This document shows positions 44,401 through 51,826 of a stretch of DNA of 64,000 nucleotides, piece after piece. How positions within the stretch are numbered: the first letter of the stretch is position 1; each line of letters begins with the position of its first letter. The position numbers and the translations under genes were made by a program. The notes below the pieces were generated by a model. That model was not told where the DNA came from and made no database searches. It saw only the letters and a program-made list of their open reading frames with translations. This DNA is from Oscillospiraceae bacterium (GTDB lineage Bacteria > Bacillota > Clostridia > Oscillospirales > Ruminococcaceae), in the NCBI GenBank assembly GCA_028692035.1, contig JAQUYD010000005.1:62001-126000 (forward strand), given 5' to 3'.

Positions 44401-45944
44401 TTTTCACTGATGGCCAGCCCAGCATCCTCCAAAGCGGCGGCAGCCCGCGCTGCCTGCCGTTCCAGCGCCTGGTAATCGGTGCGTTCCCCATTTTGGATCA
44501 GCGCCGTCCGCGTCGGGTAGCTGGCGGCGAGCGCAGAAAATTTTTCGTACAAATCCAGCTCCGGCAAAGGCTTTTCCGTTTTATTAAAACGGTATAAAAC
44601 CTGATCCCGCAGCGGCGGCGGCAAAACACCCAGCTCACCCACCGGCTTTTCCGGGTCGGCCAGGGCCCCGTCCAGAATTTGGGTCAGGCTCTGGTGCAGC
44701 ACCGCAATCTCCTCCTCGGAGAACATCTGGGTCAGATAATCGTATTCCAATGTAAACTGGCGGCTGCCCGCAAGATCGCTCAAATGGATACACAACTGCT
44801 CCGCCTGAAACCCGCTGTAGTACCAGCAGCCGGAAAAGACCGCCGCATCGTCCTTTTTGGTGAAAATGTGGCTGTCCTGATAGGACAGGGCAATCTGGAA
44901 CAGGCGCACGCCGCCCATTCCCTTTTCTTCCGCCAGCCGCTCGATCTGCCCAAAGGGCAGACGCTGGTGCCGCAGCAGGTCATACCAGCGTTCAATAAAC
45001 AGCTCACTGAAGCGGGAAAGGCCCTCTGTCCCGTCCAGCGGGCACAAAAACGGCAGGGTACTAACAAACATGCCGGTGGTCTGTTTGGCGGAAAAGGTCG
45101 TCCTGTTTAACACCGGTACGCCGATTACCGGCTTTTCCAGCCGGGCGGCTTTTTTCAAATAGATCGCCAGCGCCATATAAAATACAGCGAACGGCGCTAC
45201 CCGCCGCTGCTCACAAAAACGCATCATCCGGTCGCTAACGCTTTTGGGCAACAAATAGCGTTTCCGGCTCCCCACCGGGCTCACCGACGCGCCGCGGGAA
45301 GGCCGCAGCGCCGCAGAATCCCCGCCTTCGTCCAGCATCCCTGCCCAATAGGTCTCGTCTTTCGTCCGGGCGGCGCTTTGCAGATACCGTTCCTCCTCCT
45401 GGACGTGCAGCCCATATGCCGGCGCCTGCGGAAGCTGGGGATCGCGCCCCTGGACCAAATCCAGGTAGGTTTGTTGCAGTTTGTTGCAGAAAAGCACCTG
45501 AGACCAGCCGTCAGAAATCAGATGGTGCAGCTTGAACAGGATCCCCCCGTCGTTTTCGCCGGTTTTAAAAATCCAAAACCGGTACAAGGCGCTCTCCAGA
45601 ACCGGTATCGGCTCCCGCGCCAGGGCCTGGGCCCAGCTTTCCACCCCTTCTTGCCCCGACAGGGAAAAGTCGAAAACCGGAACCGGCTCTTCCCCCGCCG
45701 GCGCCAGGTACTGAACCGGCTGGTCCCCCTGCATCCGGACGCGGGCGCGCAGGGACGGGTCGGACGCCAGGATCAGCCGGACGCACTTTTGCAAAAGCGC
45801 CGGGTGGAACTGCCCCTGGATCCGTACCGAAGTGGTAATGTGATTGATTGATGTCCCGGAATAAGCGCGCTCCAAATCCCAAATGTTTTTTTGACTGTGG
45901 GATAATGGAAAAGCGGCACTCCCCTCATGCACCCAATTTGCCAC
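38469..45944 (-). CDS. Two-module NRPS: C-A-T-C-A-T-reductase
   Basis: A 2491-residue synthetase. C1 about 10-440 (HHLISDGWS at 139); A1 about 455-945 (YTSGSTGAPKG at 612, YNQYGPSETT, catalytic Lys of TANGKVD at 938); T1 (HGGNSLNAM at 990); C2 about 1050-1470 (SHHIIGDGMS at 1170); A2 about 1480-1975 (FTSGSTGQPKG at 1632, MYGPTEAA, Lys of TASGKLD at 1962); a 70-residue Pro/Glu linker; T2 (EQGGSSLAA at 2068); and a thioester reductase domain from about 2135 (LTGATGFLGAHLL, then the YxxxK in NQYIKSKFLAEQ). All active-site motifs are intact. There is no thioesterase or epimerase. The leading C domain should acylate residue 1; reductive release should give an N-acyl dipeptide aldehyde. GTG start with GGGAGG upstream. 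Confidence 0.95.
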   Translation of the reverse strand: MANWVHEGSAAFPLSHSQKNIWDLERAYSGTSINHITTSVRIQGQFHPALLQKCVRLILASDPSLRARVRMQGDQPVQYLAPAGEEPVPVFDFSLSGQEGVESWAQALAREPIPVLESALYRFWIFKTGENDGGILFKLHHLISDGWSQVLFCNKLQQTYLDLVQGRDPQLPQAPAYGLHVQEEERYLQSAARTKDETYWAGMLDEGGDSAALRPSRGASVSPVGSRKRYLLPKSVSDRMMRFCEQRRVAPFAVFYMALAIYLKKAARLEKPVIGVPVLNRTTFSAKQTTGMFVSTLPFLCPLDGTEGLSRFSELFIERWYDLLRHQRLPFGQIERLAEEKGMGGVRLFQIALSYQDSHIFTKKDDAAVFSGCWYYSGFQAEQLCIHLSDLAGSRQFTLEYDYLTQMFSEEEIAVLHQSLTQILDGALADPEKPVGELGVLPPPLRDQVLYRFNKTEKPLPELDLYEKFSALAASYPTRTALIQNGERTDYQALERQAARAAAALEDAGLAISEKKNDFLVAILLHRTSLLYGAMMGAMRAGAPYLLLSCELPAGRIREILAQSGAKALVSVPAVLDELGLRDLGIPVINMEDLPERQAPVGAARPDDLAYVVYTSGSTGAPKGVEISRRSLLNLSQAMQPVYATGAVLSVCNVGFDAFVLESAAAMLDGRTVVLPRDRQQESPQELAGLIFSFGVGFLSLTPSRLAVFLRQPDFARAVGGLRSIVCGGEAFPATLLHRLQQLTTARIYNQYGPSETTVGVSIKCLNGCTSITVGRPMENCRMYVLDRWMQPLPVGVYGDLYIGGVCVGQGYRGAPQLTEQSFFPSPFELGERIYRTGDLACWAGDGELILAGRTDRQVKLRGLRIEPQEVAVRLAAHPQVKAAAASVFEQNGQGILAAYYTSDEPVPQNELLGFIGEYLPRYMIPSYITRLERMPLTANGKVDEKRLPAPQITAGAGQPQSQREREILEIFRRVLSRPQLGAEDDYFLHGGNSLNAMEAIGEITGQTGRTLRIMDLYACRCARRIAQFLDGLSASAPARLEKAPVRQNYPLSPVQQSIYVQSCREEIGDTYHMPGAFALSSAPDIRRLEAAFQALVAGDTIFRTSFHMGPEGLYCQVAEQVPFELPILEGQDLDEAAGRFLRPFELSQAPLMRAALWQENAGRWHLLLDSHHIIGDGMSTPLMMDRLDRLYRGEPAPAPETGYLDYAFGLGQESASPADRAYWNDRLSPLPEELDLPTDYPRPPVFDFKGGQVAFVLPQQLSGACDRLCEQQGITPFMLFLTAFGILLSAVSGRRDLLVGTPVAGRQRPELQKICGPFLNTLPLRLVFSEEMPLADCFEQARRETAGMLDHQAMPLEELASMLELPRTLSQNPLYQALFSLRPLRADRFTLGGEPMAYRPIPTNSAKLDLSLEAAGEEDGYHFTFEYAVSLFAPETIRLYARSYEAILLGLTGCAAQTVGDLPKLSLQDQLTYWEEPNLLAAPYLNQPLHCQIERRALLNPEGTAYFCHGKAVSYRQLLNRARRVAGLLEQEGAVKGDRVGLCCRRDEGLFEGLLGILMAGCAYVPFLYSYPTKRIAYMMETAGAKIALCGKEARPRLEKEQLPCRCVALGFDGPALTAPRETGGEDLMYVLFTSGSTGQPKGVMLRHRALSNLLGSMKELMAGLDGPILCITNVVFDTFITESLLPLALGIPVVLADDEQMLLPWQTAALIETYAVRMAQFTPSRLRLCLGSDVFCTAAAGLDRIILVGEAVTDGLFRDFRAVSRARVLNMYGPTEAAVYVTVADLQDGQPVHIGKALRNCRIYVLDENRRPVLPTARGELYLAGDCLAQGYIGRDELTDQLFPPDPFFPGQRMYQSGDIGRLRPDGNLDFLGRRDAQVKINGQRVELGEISETILKAESVAEAAVLPLKQADGSTVLIAFFTCAGDNPPDREKLRRQLQDQLPSYMVPAFFRQLPQMPYTASGKLDLPRLRQLADLPDPAAQEREPLPETEAAGEVLPAKGPAPEKESGEPEPFAEPVREDPPNPAREPADLPKAADLPVEETLLDIWRQVLGGETLLADRSFFEQGGSSLAALNVLSRYFNKGYSMTLAQFYEHPTARQQALLLGGGPGPDAPPPSPPARESANSPPAARPLDTVLLTGATGFLGAHLLAELLQSGAQTVVCLLRDGSGARLLQTLCDYFGYAWMQENTGKIEIARGDVSLPGLGMAPADYETLARRVQDVYHSAADVRHYAADEDSLMAVNVGGTGQMIAFAQKAGAVLHHISTASVSGEYLPALPASTAQFGEEDLDIGQNWRDNQYIKSKFLAEQEVSRSVLEGLDARVYRVGRLVGRAADGVFQKNPEQNAFFLLLRGAAALGALPESLAKAPVDLTPVDVCAREIVALRQGAGRVWHLLGRACPLETAVRAVSPWLRTVPDADFSAVLARGLKEKGPAQLASLVDLWNRVQAGPAARIKVSDTKTRRQLAALGIAPEPEAPAVLLQAFRRGE

Positions 45945-46063
45945 TGCGTCCTCCCTCTTTTTTTAGAATGCGCCGCTGCATCGGTAACAAAAGGCGCTTC
46001 TTCTAAAAATAGCACCAAAATCAGAATTTATTTTCTACAAAATATATGAAAATCTTACCTTTT

Positions 46064-46092
46064 ATAATACCTTGCCTCAGGGGAAAAAGCAA
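46064..46092 (-). promoter_or_regulatory. Promoter of the NRPS operon
   Basis: Minus strand TTGCTT (46092-46087), 17-base spacer, TATTAT (46069-46064). The leader to the GTG at 45944 is about 110 bases, AT-rich, with a GGCGC/GCGCC inverted repeat. Nothing else is seen in 45945-46226. Confidence 0.7.
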
Positions 46093-46226
46093 GAAAATTG
46101 GCGTGAAATGGTGGAAAAATCGTATAAAGAGCGTTTTTAGTCACACGATTTATGTCGCTTGTATTTTTATTCTCGTTCTTGTAACTTTTCTTCCGCAAGC
46201 GCGGCGGTTTTTTGGGAATCGCCGCA

Positions 46227-46262
46227 AAAGGCCCGTTCGCGCAAATGTGCGAACGGGCCTTT
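46227..46262 (-). terminator. Terminator of the peptide-binding lipoprotein gene
   Basis: AAAGGCCCGTTCGC pairs with GCGAACGGGCCTTT and is followed by a T-run on the minus strand. It separates the binding-protein gene from the NRPS promoter. Confidence 0.88.
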
Positions 46263-46319
46263 GTAACATTTTTTAAGGGGCGCTGTGGTGGAAGGCGTCC
46301 GCCCCTTTACACTTTTCCC

Positions 46320-47903
46320 TTACCCCTTTTTGCGGCCTCCGGCGAAATAGACGTGGCAGCCAAAAGGAGAGAACTGCAGGCCGCTTACTGACGGGGCGGT
46401 GACATAATAGGAAGTCTCGTAAAACAGCGGCAGGACGATCCCGTTTTCGGTCAACATCCGCTCGGCGGCACGGTAGGCAAACAAAACGCCCGCCGCAGTA
46501 GAGGCGCTTTTGGCCTGGGCCATATAATCGGCCATCTGGTCGTTTTGCCAGCCGGTGAGAGAACCGGCGCCGTACAGCTGGGACAGGACCGCCTCGGGAC
46601 TGTCGTAAGACGCTTTGACCGCGCAGAGGGCTAGATCATAATCTCCAGCGGCAATACGAGAAGCGAGTTCCGACTGCTCCAACGGCTCGATATTGATAAA
46701 CACGCCCAGCGCATCCCACCACTGCCGCTGCAGCTGGCTAAGCAAAAGCGGTATCCCGCCGGTGTCGGGGCAGATCAGGGTCAAGGAAGGGGCGCTGTCC
46801 GCCGCCAGCTCCTTAAGGCCGATTTGATACAGCTCGGAAGCGGCATAGGGAAGATCGCCCAAGCCGTCGTCATCCCCGGCCTGTTCCCGGTAAGACCCGC
46901 CGTTTAAAGTCACCGCCGGGGGGACCGGGGCTGTGGAACGATTCTGGTTCTCCCCCAGATAGCCGGACAGCTCGCCCCTGTCCATGCCCGCAGCCAGCGC
47001 CTGGCGGATGGACAGGTTGGACAGGAATGGGTTGTCCAGGTTGGGCAGGATTGCCCACAGGATATTGGAAAACTGCGCTTGCCCGTAGTCTAGCCCCAGC
47101 TGCTCAAGCTCCCCGAAGGAAACCGCCGCCGCATCTACCGCGCCGCTTGTCAGCCGGGAAAGGTCGTTCGTTTCCTTGATGTACAACCTAAACGCAGCGG
47201 GGATCACCGCGTCCTCGTCATAATAATGAGGGTTCCTTCGCATATGGATATATTCGCCCTCTGTCCAGTTGTAAATATAAAACGGGCCGTTAAACAGCAT
47301 GAATTCGTCCGACACACCGTATTTTCCCCGGGAAGCTGTGAAAAAGTCCTCGTTGCAGGGCAGCGCCGCCGGGGTTGCCAGCAGCGAAAGGAAGGAGGGG
47401 GTTGCGCTTTCCAGCTGGATGACCAGCGTGTGCGCGTCCCGGGCGGTAACGCCGATGTTTTGGACGGCGCCCTCCCCCGACAAGGCGGCTGCCGCGCCAC
47501 GGATGCAGACAAAACCCGACGCCGCGGCCGATTGGGTCTGGGGATCCAGCAGCCGCCGGAAGGCGAACTGGAAATCATAAGCGGTGACCGGTGTTTCCCC
47601 GTCGGACCAGAACATCCCCTCCCGCAGATTAAAGGTGTAGGTCAGCCCGTCAGCGGAAACGGCATAGTCTTCGGCCGCGGCCGCCACTGGGGTTTGGGTC
47701 TCGTCCATCCGAAAAAGCCCCTCCATGGTGTTAAGCAGGATCAGATACTGCTCGTCGGCGGAGGCGGTCTGCGGATCGATAGAGGAGGGTTCCGATAAAA
47801 TATCCAGCCGGAACACCTGCCCGGCGGTGCTATCGCCGCATCCGCCCAACAGCGACATGGCCAAGACCAATACGGCCAGCAGAACGCAAAAACGCTTTTT
47901 CAT
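46320..47903 (-). CDS. Peptide/nickel-type ABC substrate-binding lipoprotein (SBP family 5), orphan
   Basis: A 527-residue lipoprotein. Signal sequence FCVLLAVLVLAMSLLGGCGD with the lipobox cysteine at 22, then the DppA/OppA fold: LDILSEPSSIDPQTASADEQ, AEDYAVSADGLTYTFNLREGMFWSDG, PVTAYDFQFAFRRLLDPQTQS, FNGPFYIYNWTEGEYIHMRRNPHY. The frame extends 75 bases further upstream, but ATG 47903 begins a proper signal peptide. No permease or ATPase is nearby, so it works with a distant transporter or serves as a peptide sensor. It is immediately upstream of the NRPS operon in the same direction. Confidence 0.9.
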   Translation of the reverse strand: MKKRFCVLLAVLVLAMSLLGGCGDSTAGQVFRLDILSEPSSIDPQTASADEQYLILLNTMEGLFRMDETQTPVAAAAEDYAVSADGLTYTFNLREGMFWSDGETPVTAYDFQFAFRRLLDPQTQSAAASGFVCIRGAAAALSGEGAVQNIGVTARDAHTLVIQLESATPSFLSLLATPAALPCNEDFFTASRGKYGVSDEFMLFNGPFYIYNWTEGEYIHMRRNPHYYDEDAVIPAAFRLYIKETNDLSRLTSGAVDAAAVSFGELEQLGLDYGQAQFSNILWAILPNLDNPFLSNLSIRQALAAGMDRGELSGYLGENQNRSTAPVPPAVTLNGGSYREQAGDDDGLGDLPYAASELYQIGLKELAADSAPSLTLICPDTGGIPLLLSQLQRQWWDALGVFINIEPLEQSELASRIAAGDYDLALCAVKASYDSPEAVLSQLYGAGSLTGWQNDQMADYMAQAKSASTAAGVLFAYRAAERMLTENGIVLPLFYETSYYVTAPSVSGLQFSPFGCHVYFAGGRKKG

Positions 47904-47989
47904 CCGGCTCCCCCCTCTCCGTTTAAATGCTTCGCCGATAAAACGAGCGCCGGGCCAAAAAGCCGTCAGCGCCCGCAAAAACTATTCTT

Positions 47990-47995
47990 ATTATA
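47990..47995 (-). promoter_or_regulatory. Possible -10 element for the binding-protein gene
   Basis: A perfect TATAAT on the minus strand (47995-47990) about 90 bases before the start. No convincing -35 is visible. Confidence 0.4.
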
Positions 47996-48104
47996 TCGGA
48001 TCCGGCGTTGGAAAAAAAGACGCAGCCGGAAAAGTTCGCAATTTTATCACAATTTTTCCAAAAAACGCCTAAAATCGGCGAAAAAAATCCCTTTCGTGCG
48101 TTTT

Positions 48105-48869
48105 TTAAAGGGGCCTGATCCGCCGCGCCAAAAGAAAAAGCCCGTACAGCACCGGCTGATGGACAAGATAGATGGCAAAGCTGTGCTGTCCCAGAAGCGC
48201 CAACGGCCGGCTGCGGGAGCGGAGAAGGGCAGGCCGGTCCCCCTGCCGGACCAAAACCCGGCCCAACAGGTTCCCGCAAAAGAACAGGAAAATCCAGGGT
48301 AGAAGGGGGTAGTAATCGCTGGAAACAAAATTGTAGGGCGGAAAGCCCAGGATGGCGGTGGCAAAATTTTGATAGAAAAAGGAAGGCAGCTTTATCCAGG
48401 ACAACGGCCAGCCCAGCGCGCCCTGATTGACCGGATAGGTAATCCAGAACAGCACCCCGCAAAAGACCGCGCCGGGAAGGGGCGAAACCCGCTCTAACAA
48501 AGGGCGGACGAGGGGGTATAGCAACATGGCACAGCCCAAAAAATGGAGCACCCCGAACCAGTCGGCCACGGTGGGAATTAGAAAAAAGGTGACAGCGGTG
48601 ATCAAACAGGCGGCCCCCAAACAGCGCAACCCCCGTTTCAAATTGCTGCGGGTCAAAAGGCTCACACAGCCGGACAGCAGGATAAACAAAGCGCCGATGC
48701 TGTCCTGCCAGACCGAGAGGGGCGGCGAAAACAGCGGAATTTCCCATCCGGCGAACACAACGCCATCGTACAGGAAATGATACGCGATCATCATCATGAT
48801 CGCCGCGCCGCGCAACTCGTCTAAAAAAGGATATCGCCTTGCAGCTTTTACAACGGTCGATTGGGTCAA
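48105..48869 (-). CDS. DUF1624 / HGSNAT-like integral membrane protein (copy 1)
   Basis: A 254-residue polytopic protein of the heparan-glucosaminide N-acetyltransferase-like DUF1624 family. It opens with the family signature RYPFLDELRGAAIMMMIAYHFLYDG (Asp-Glu-x-Arg-Gly, His). About seven hydrophobic helices follow, ending LGQHSFAIYLVHQPVLYGLFLL. The family resembles acyltransferase-3 membrane enzymes and is presumed to move acyl groups onto cell-surface molecules. It is a clear paralogue of the next gene upstream. Confidence 0.85.
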   Translation of the reverse strand: MTQSTVVKAARRYPFLDELRGAAIMMMIAYHFLYDGVVFAGWEIPLFSPPLSVWQDSIGALFILLSGCVSLLTRSNLKRGLRCLGAACLITAVTFFLIPTVADWFGVLHFLGCAMLLYPLVRPLLERVSPLPGAVFCGVLFWITYPVNQGALGWPLSWIKLPSFFYQNFATAILGFPPYNFVSSDYYPLLPWIFLFFCGNLLGRVLVRQGDRPALLRSRSRPLALLGQHSFAIYLVHQPVLYGLFLLARRIRPL

Positions 48870-48965
48870 CAGGGTTCCTCCTCCGGATGAAAAGATACCA
48901 AAGCGCCACGGATTTTACCGCGGCAGGTTTTCTTCAGAATACTCCCCCAAGGGTGATTTGTAAAG

Positions 48966-49709
48966 TCAAACCCATCGGCAGAGGACCAGAAAAAAGAGGT
49001 AAAGAACCGGCTGATGGACAAGATAGATCCACAGGGACCTGCGCCCCGCCGCCGCCAGGAAAAGGCTGTGGGACCGGTATAGCCAGCGGGGGCCCCTCCC
49101 CAGACGCAGCCAGACTCCCAATCCGGTCCCTGCCCAGAAGAGAAACAGCCAGGGGATCAGCGGAAAATAGTCAGCGGAAAAATAGCCGGGGCCGGGAAAG
49201 CCAAAGGCGGCGGTGAACGCATCCCGGTACAAAAAAGCGGGAAGGGCCATCCCCACCGGACCAAAACCCACCCGGCCGGCCGGAACCCCAAATCCAACGA
49301 AAAAAAGTGTGCACCCGGCGACTGCGCTAAACGACGGGGGGATCCGGTCCAGCAGCGGCCGCAGGCAGGCGAAAAGCAGCATGGCGCAGCCCAGCAGGTG
49401 CAAAACGCCAAAGCGGATGGGCTGGGCGGGAAACAGCCACCCGGTGATCGCCCACAGGCCCGCCGCCAGCAACAGACATTTGGCCCCCCGACGCAGGTTG
49501 CTGCGGGACAGGCGGCAAGCCGCCCCGGAAATCAGCACGAACACCCCGGCAAAAAAGGCGCGGATTGCCCCGAACCAGTCGGCCCCGAGAAAGCCCAACG
49601 GGAAGATCTGCAAAAAAGCCGCGTCGTACGCGGCGTGGTGCAGCACCATCAGCAAAATAGAAAGCCCCCGGGCCTCGTCCAGAAAATAGATCCGACCGTG
49701 CCTGCCCAA
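48966..49709 (-). CDS. DUF1624 / HGSNAT-like integral membrane protein (copy 2)
   Basis: A 247-residue paralogue of the neighbouring gene with the same layout: YFLDEARGLSILLMVLHHAAYDA at the start, SRSNLRRGAKCLLLAAGLWAITGWLF, RFGVLHLLGCAMLLFACLRPLLDR, and RRSLWIYLVHQPVLYLFFLVL at the end. The two share many identical blocks (FGVLHxLGCAMLL, YPLLPW/FPLIPW, IYLVHQPVLY), showing tandem duplication. The substrate is unknown. Confidence 0.85.
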   Translation of the reverse strand: MGRHGRIYFLDEARGLSILLMVLHHAAYDAAFLQIFPLGFLGADWFGAIRAFFAGVFVLISGAACRLSRSNLRRGAKCLLLAAGLWAITGWLFPAQPIRFGVLHLLGCAMLLFACLRPLLDRIPPSFSAVAGCTLFFVGFGVPAGRVGFGPVGMALPAFLYRDAFTAAFGFPGPGYFSADYFPLIPWLFLFWAGTGLGVWLRLGRGPRWLYRSHSLFLAAAGRRSLWIYLVHQPVLYLFFLVLCRWV

Positions 49710-49811
49710 ACCGCCATCCCCTTTCTTGTCATCTCAGACAAAAGCTTGCCCGCGCAAAGGCGGTTCCATGCGGACAGCGGAACACAGGTTCGTTTTTTTG
49801 ACTTTTTTCAG

Positions 49812-49840
49812 TTGTGAAACCCATTTGTTTTTGTTATAAT
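49812..49840 (+). promoter_or_regulatory. Promoter of tepA-ylzJ
   Basis: TTGTGA (49812-49817), 17-base spacer, perfect TATAAT (49835-49840). Confidence 0.75.
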
Positions 49841-49909
49841 GAATGCGTATGTGGGATATCCGCCTTTCTTTTCGGGCACAATAAGGAAAAATGCCCGGGA
49901 GGGAACGCG

Positions 49910-50620
49910 ATGCCACAGGAAAAGGATCCCACAGAAGAAGAAAATCAGCAGCGCCAGATTATCCAAAACGGCGCGGTGACCACCGAGACCCACGGCAAGC
50001 ACATCATCCACTGTCTGACCATCATCGGCCAGATCGAGGGGCATTACATCCTGCCCGCCCAAAACAAAACCACCAAATATGAGCATGTGATTCCCCAGCT
50101 GGTGGCCATTGAGCAGGATCCGGAGATCGAGGGGCTGATCGTGATTTTGAACACAGTAGGCGGCGACGTGGAGGCGGGGCTTGCCATCGCGGAGCTGATT
50201 GCCACCATGGAAACGCCGGTGGTATCGCTGGTGCTGGGCGGGGGCCATTCCATCGGCGTTCCTCTGGCCTGCAGTGCAAACTATTCTTTTATTGCCCCTT
50301 CAGCCACCATGACCATCCATCCGGTGCGGATGAGCGGCCTTGTGCTGGGGGTGCCGCAGACGTTGTCTTATTTTGACAAAATGCAGGAGCGGATCGTCCG
50401 CTTTGTCACCGAAAATTCCGGCGTGAGCGCCCAGCGGTTCCGGCAGCTGATGATGAATACCGGCGAACTGGTGATGGACGTGGGCACCGTACTGGACGGC
50501 GAGCGGGCGGTAGAAGAAGGGCTGATCGACGAGTTGGGCGGGCTGGCCCAGGCGGTGGGGAAACTCACCGAACTCATTGAATCCCGGCCCCGGGCAGAAC
50601 AGCCGGCAAAGGAGGGGTGA
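49910..50620 (+). CDS. tepA: ClpP-like translocation-enhancing protease TepA
   Basis: A 236-residue ClpP-fold serine protease homologue of Bacillus TepA (YmfB). [24 protein letters not shown] forms the oxyanion region, the nucleophile Ser lies in [16 protein letters not shown], and the His is in [10 protein letters not shown]. The ATG at 49910 is chosen over one at 49814 because GGGAGGG lies 7 bases upstream and the promoter -10 is at 49835. TepA is linked to spore-related and secretion functions in Bacillus. It is followed 1 base later by ylzJ, as in Bacillus. Confidence 0.92.
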   Translation: MPQEKDPTEEENQQRQIIQNGAVTTETHGKHIIHCLTIIGQIEGHYILPAQNKTTKYEHVIPQLVAIEQDPEIEGLIVILNTVGGDVEAGLAIAELIATMETPVVSLVLGGGHSIGVPLACSANYSFIAPSATMTIHPVRMSGLVLGVPQTLSYFDKMQERIVRFVTENSGVSAQRFRQLMMNTGELVMDVGTVLDGERAVEEGLIDELGGLAQAVGKLTELIESRPRAEQPAKEG

Positions 50621-50621
50621 A

Positions 50622-50831
50622 ATGGTCATCCATTCGATCGTCGACCCACTGGAAATCATGGAGCGGCGGGACGAGCCTGGCGTTTGGGCGCAGGTCCCCG
50701 GCGGATTTTTACAGGGCGTACCGGCCGAAAATGGCTTGACAGTAACGCGCCTTGTCTCCACCGACCCCGCCATGTATTTAAATCCGCTCTATCAGCCGGG
50801 CACCCTGCACCGCGAGGCCCCCGGCAAGTAA
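50622..50831 (+). CDS. ylzJ: YlzJ-like small protein
   Basis: A 69-residue protein matching the YlzJ family found directly behind tepA in Firmicutes: VIHSIVDPLEIMERRDEP, then the central VWAQVPGGFLQGVP, VTRLVSTDPAMYLNPLYQPG near the end. GGAGGGG precedes ATG 50622. The function is unknown; conservation of the tepA-ylzJ pair suggests they act together. Confidence 0.85.
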   Translation: MVIHSIVDPLEIMERRDEPGVWAQVPGGFLQGVPAENGLTVTRLVSTDPAMYLNPLYQPGTLHREAPGK

Positions 50832-50847
50832 GGATCAAAAGCCTTTG

Positions 50848-50866
50848 GCCGGGACTCCGGCCTTTA
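50848..50866 (+). terminator. Weak terminator after ylzJ
   Basis: GGCCGG-GACT-CCGGCC followed by TTTA. The T-run is short, so read-through into uppP is possible. Confidence 0.4.
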
Positions 50867-50935
50867 CATAAGACAAAATCCAGTTGAAAAACGGCGCGCC
50901 GGATCCGGCGCACGACAGAATATGGAGGAGACAAC

Positions 50936-51778
50936 ATGAGTTTTTGGGACGCTATTTTACAGGGGATCATTCAGGGTTTGACCGAGTTTTTACCTGTGTC
51001 CAGCTCCGGGCATTTATCTTTGTATCAGCATTTTTCCGGCCAGTCAGGCGAAGCGGCGGGGCTTTTTTCCATCCTGCTGCATTTGGGCACGCTGGTCGCG
51101 GTATGCATCGCCTTTTGGGACACCATCTGGGGGATGATCGTGGAGTTTTTCCGCATGATCGGCGATATTTTTAAAGGGAAATTTACCTTTAAAACCACCG
51201 ATCCCAACCGCCGGATGATCTTTATGCTGGTGGTGGCACTGGCGCCGCTGCTGGTATTTTTTTTCCTGCGGGATTGGTATACCTCCCTTTCCATCGACAA
51301 CGACATCATTGTGGAGGGTCTGTGCTTTTTGGCCACTGCCGGCCTTTTGTACATGGCCGACCATCTGGTACCCGGCAAAAAGACCGCGTCCAATATGCGG
51401 GTGCGCGACGCGCTATTAGTCGGCACCATGCAGGGCATTGCGCCGCTGCCGGGCCTTTCCCGTTCCGGTTCCACCATCTCCGCAGGCATTTTTGCCGGGC
51501 TGAACCGGGAATTTGCGGTGGCATTTTCTTTTATCCTCGGCATTCCGGCGGTGCTGGGCGCCAACATCTTCGAAGTCAAGGACGCGCTGGCAGCCGGTAC
51601 GGAAATGCAGGCTCTGCCCATGCTGGTAGGGATGATTGTAGCGGCGGTGGTGGGTTTCTTCGCCATCAAGCTGGTGCGCTGGCTGGCCCGGTCCGGCAAT
51701 TTTAAAGTGTTCACCTGGTACACTGCGATTTTAGGTACCGTAACGGTCGTCATCGGCATTGTAGAAAAATTCATCTAA
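50936..51778 (+). CDS. uppP: Undecaprenyl-diphosphatase
   Basis: A 280-residue integral membrane phosphatase (UppP/BacA) that recycles the undecaprenyl carrier for wall synthesis and can raise bacitracin tolerance. The two active-site segments are present: GLTEFLPVSSSGHLSLYQHF near residue 14 and GIAPLPGLSRSGSTISAG near 165. About eight hydrophobic helices are visible. GGAG lies upstream of ATG 50936. spoIIIE follows after 48 bases. Confidence 0.96.
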   Translation: MSFWDAILQGIIQGLTEFLPVSSSGHLSLYQHFSGQSGEAAGLFSILLHLGTLVAVCIAFWDTIWGMIVEFFRMIGDIFKGKFTFKTTDPNRRMIFMLVVALAPLLVFFFLRDWYTSLSIDNDIIVEGLCFLATAGLLYMADHLVPGKKTASNMRVRDALLVGTMQGIAPLPGLSRSGSTISAGIFAGLNREFAVAFSFILGIPAVLGANIFEVKDALAAGTEMQALPMLVGMIVAAVVGFFAIKLVRWLARSGNFKVFTWYTAILGTVTVVIGIVEKFI

Positions 51779-51826
51779 CCGTCGGAGAACGACGAAAAAA
51801 ATAGTTTTGGGGAGGGGACGGCATCC

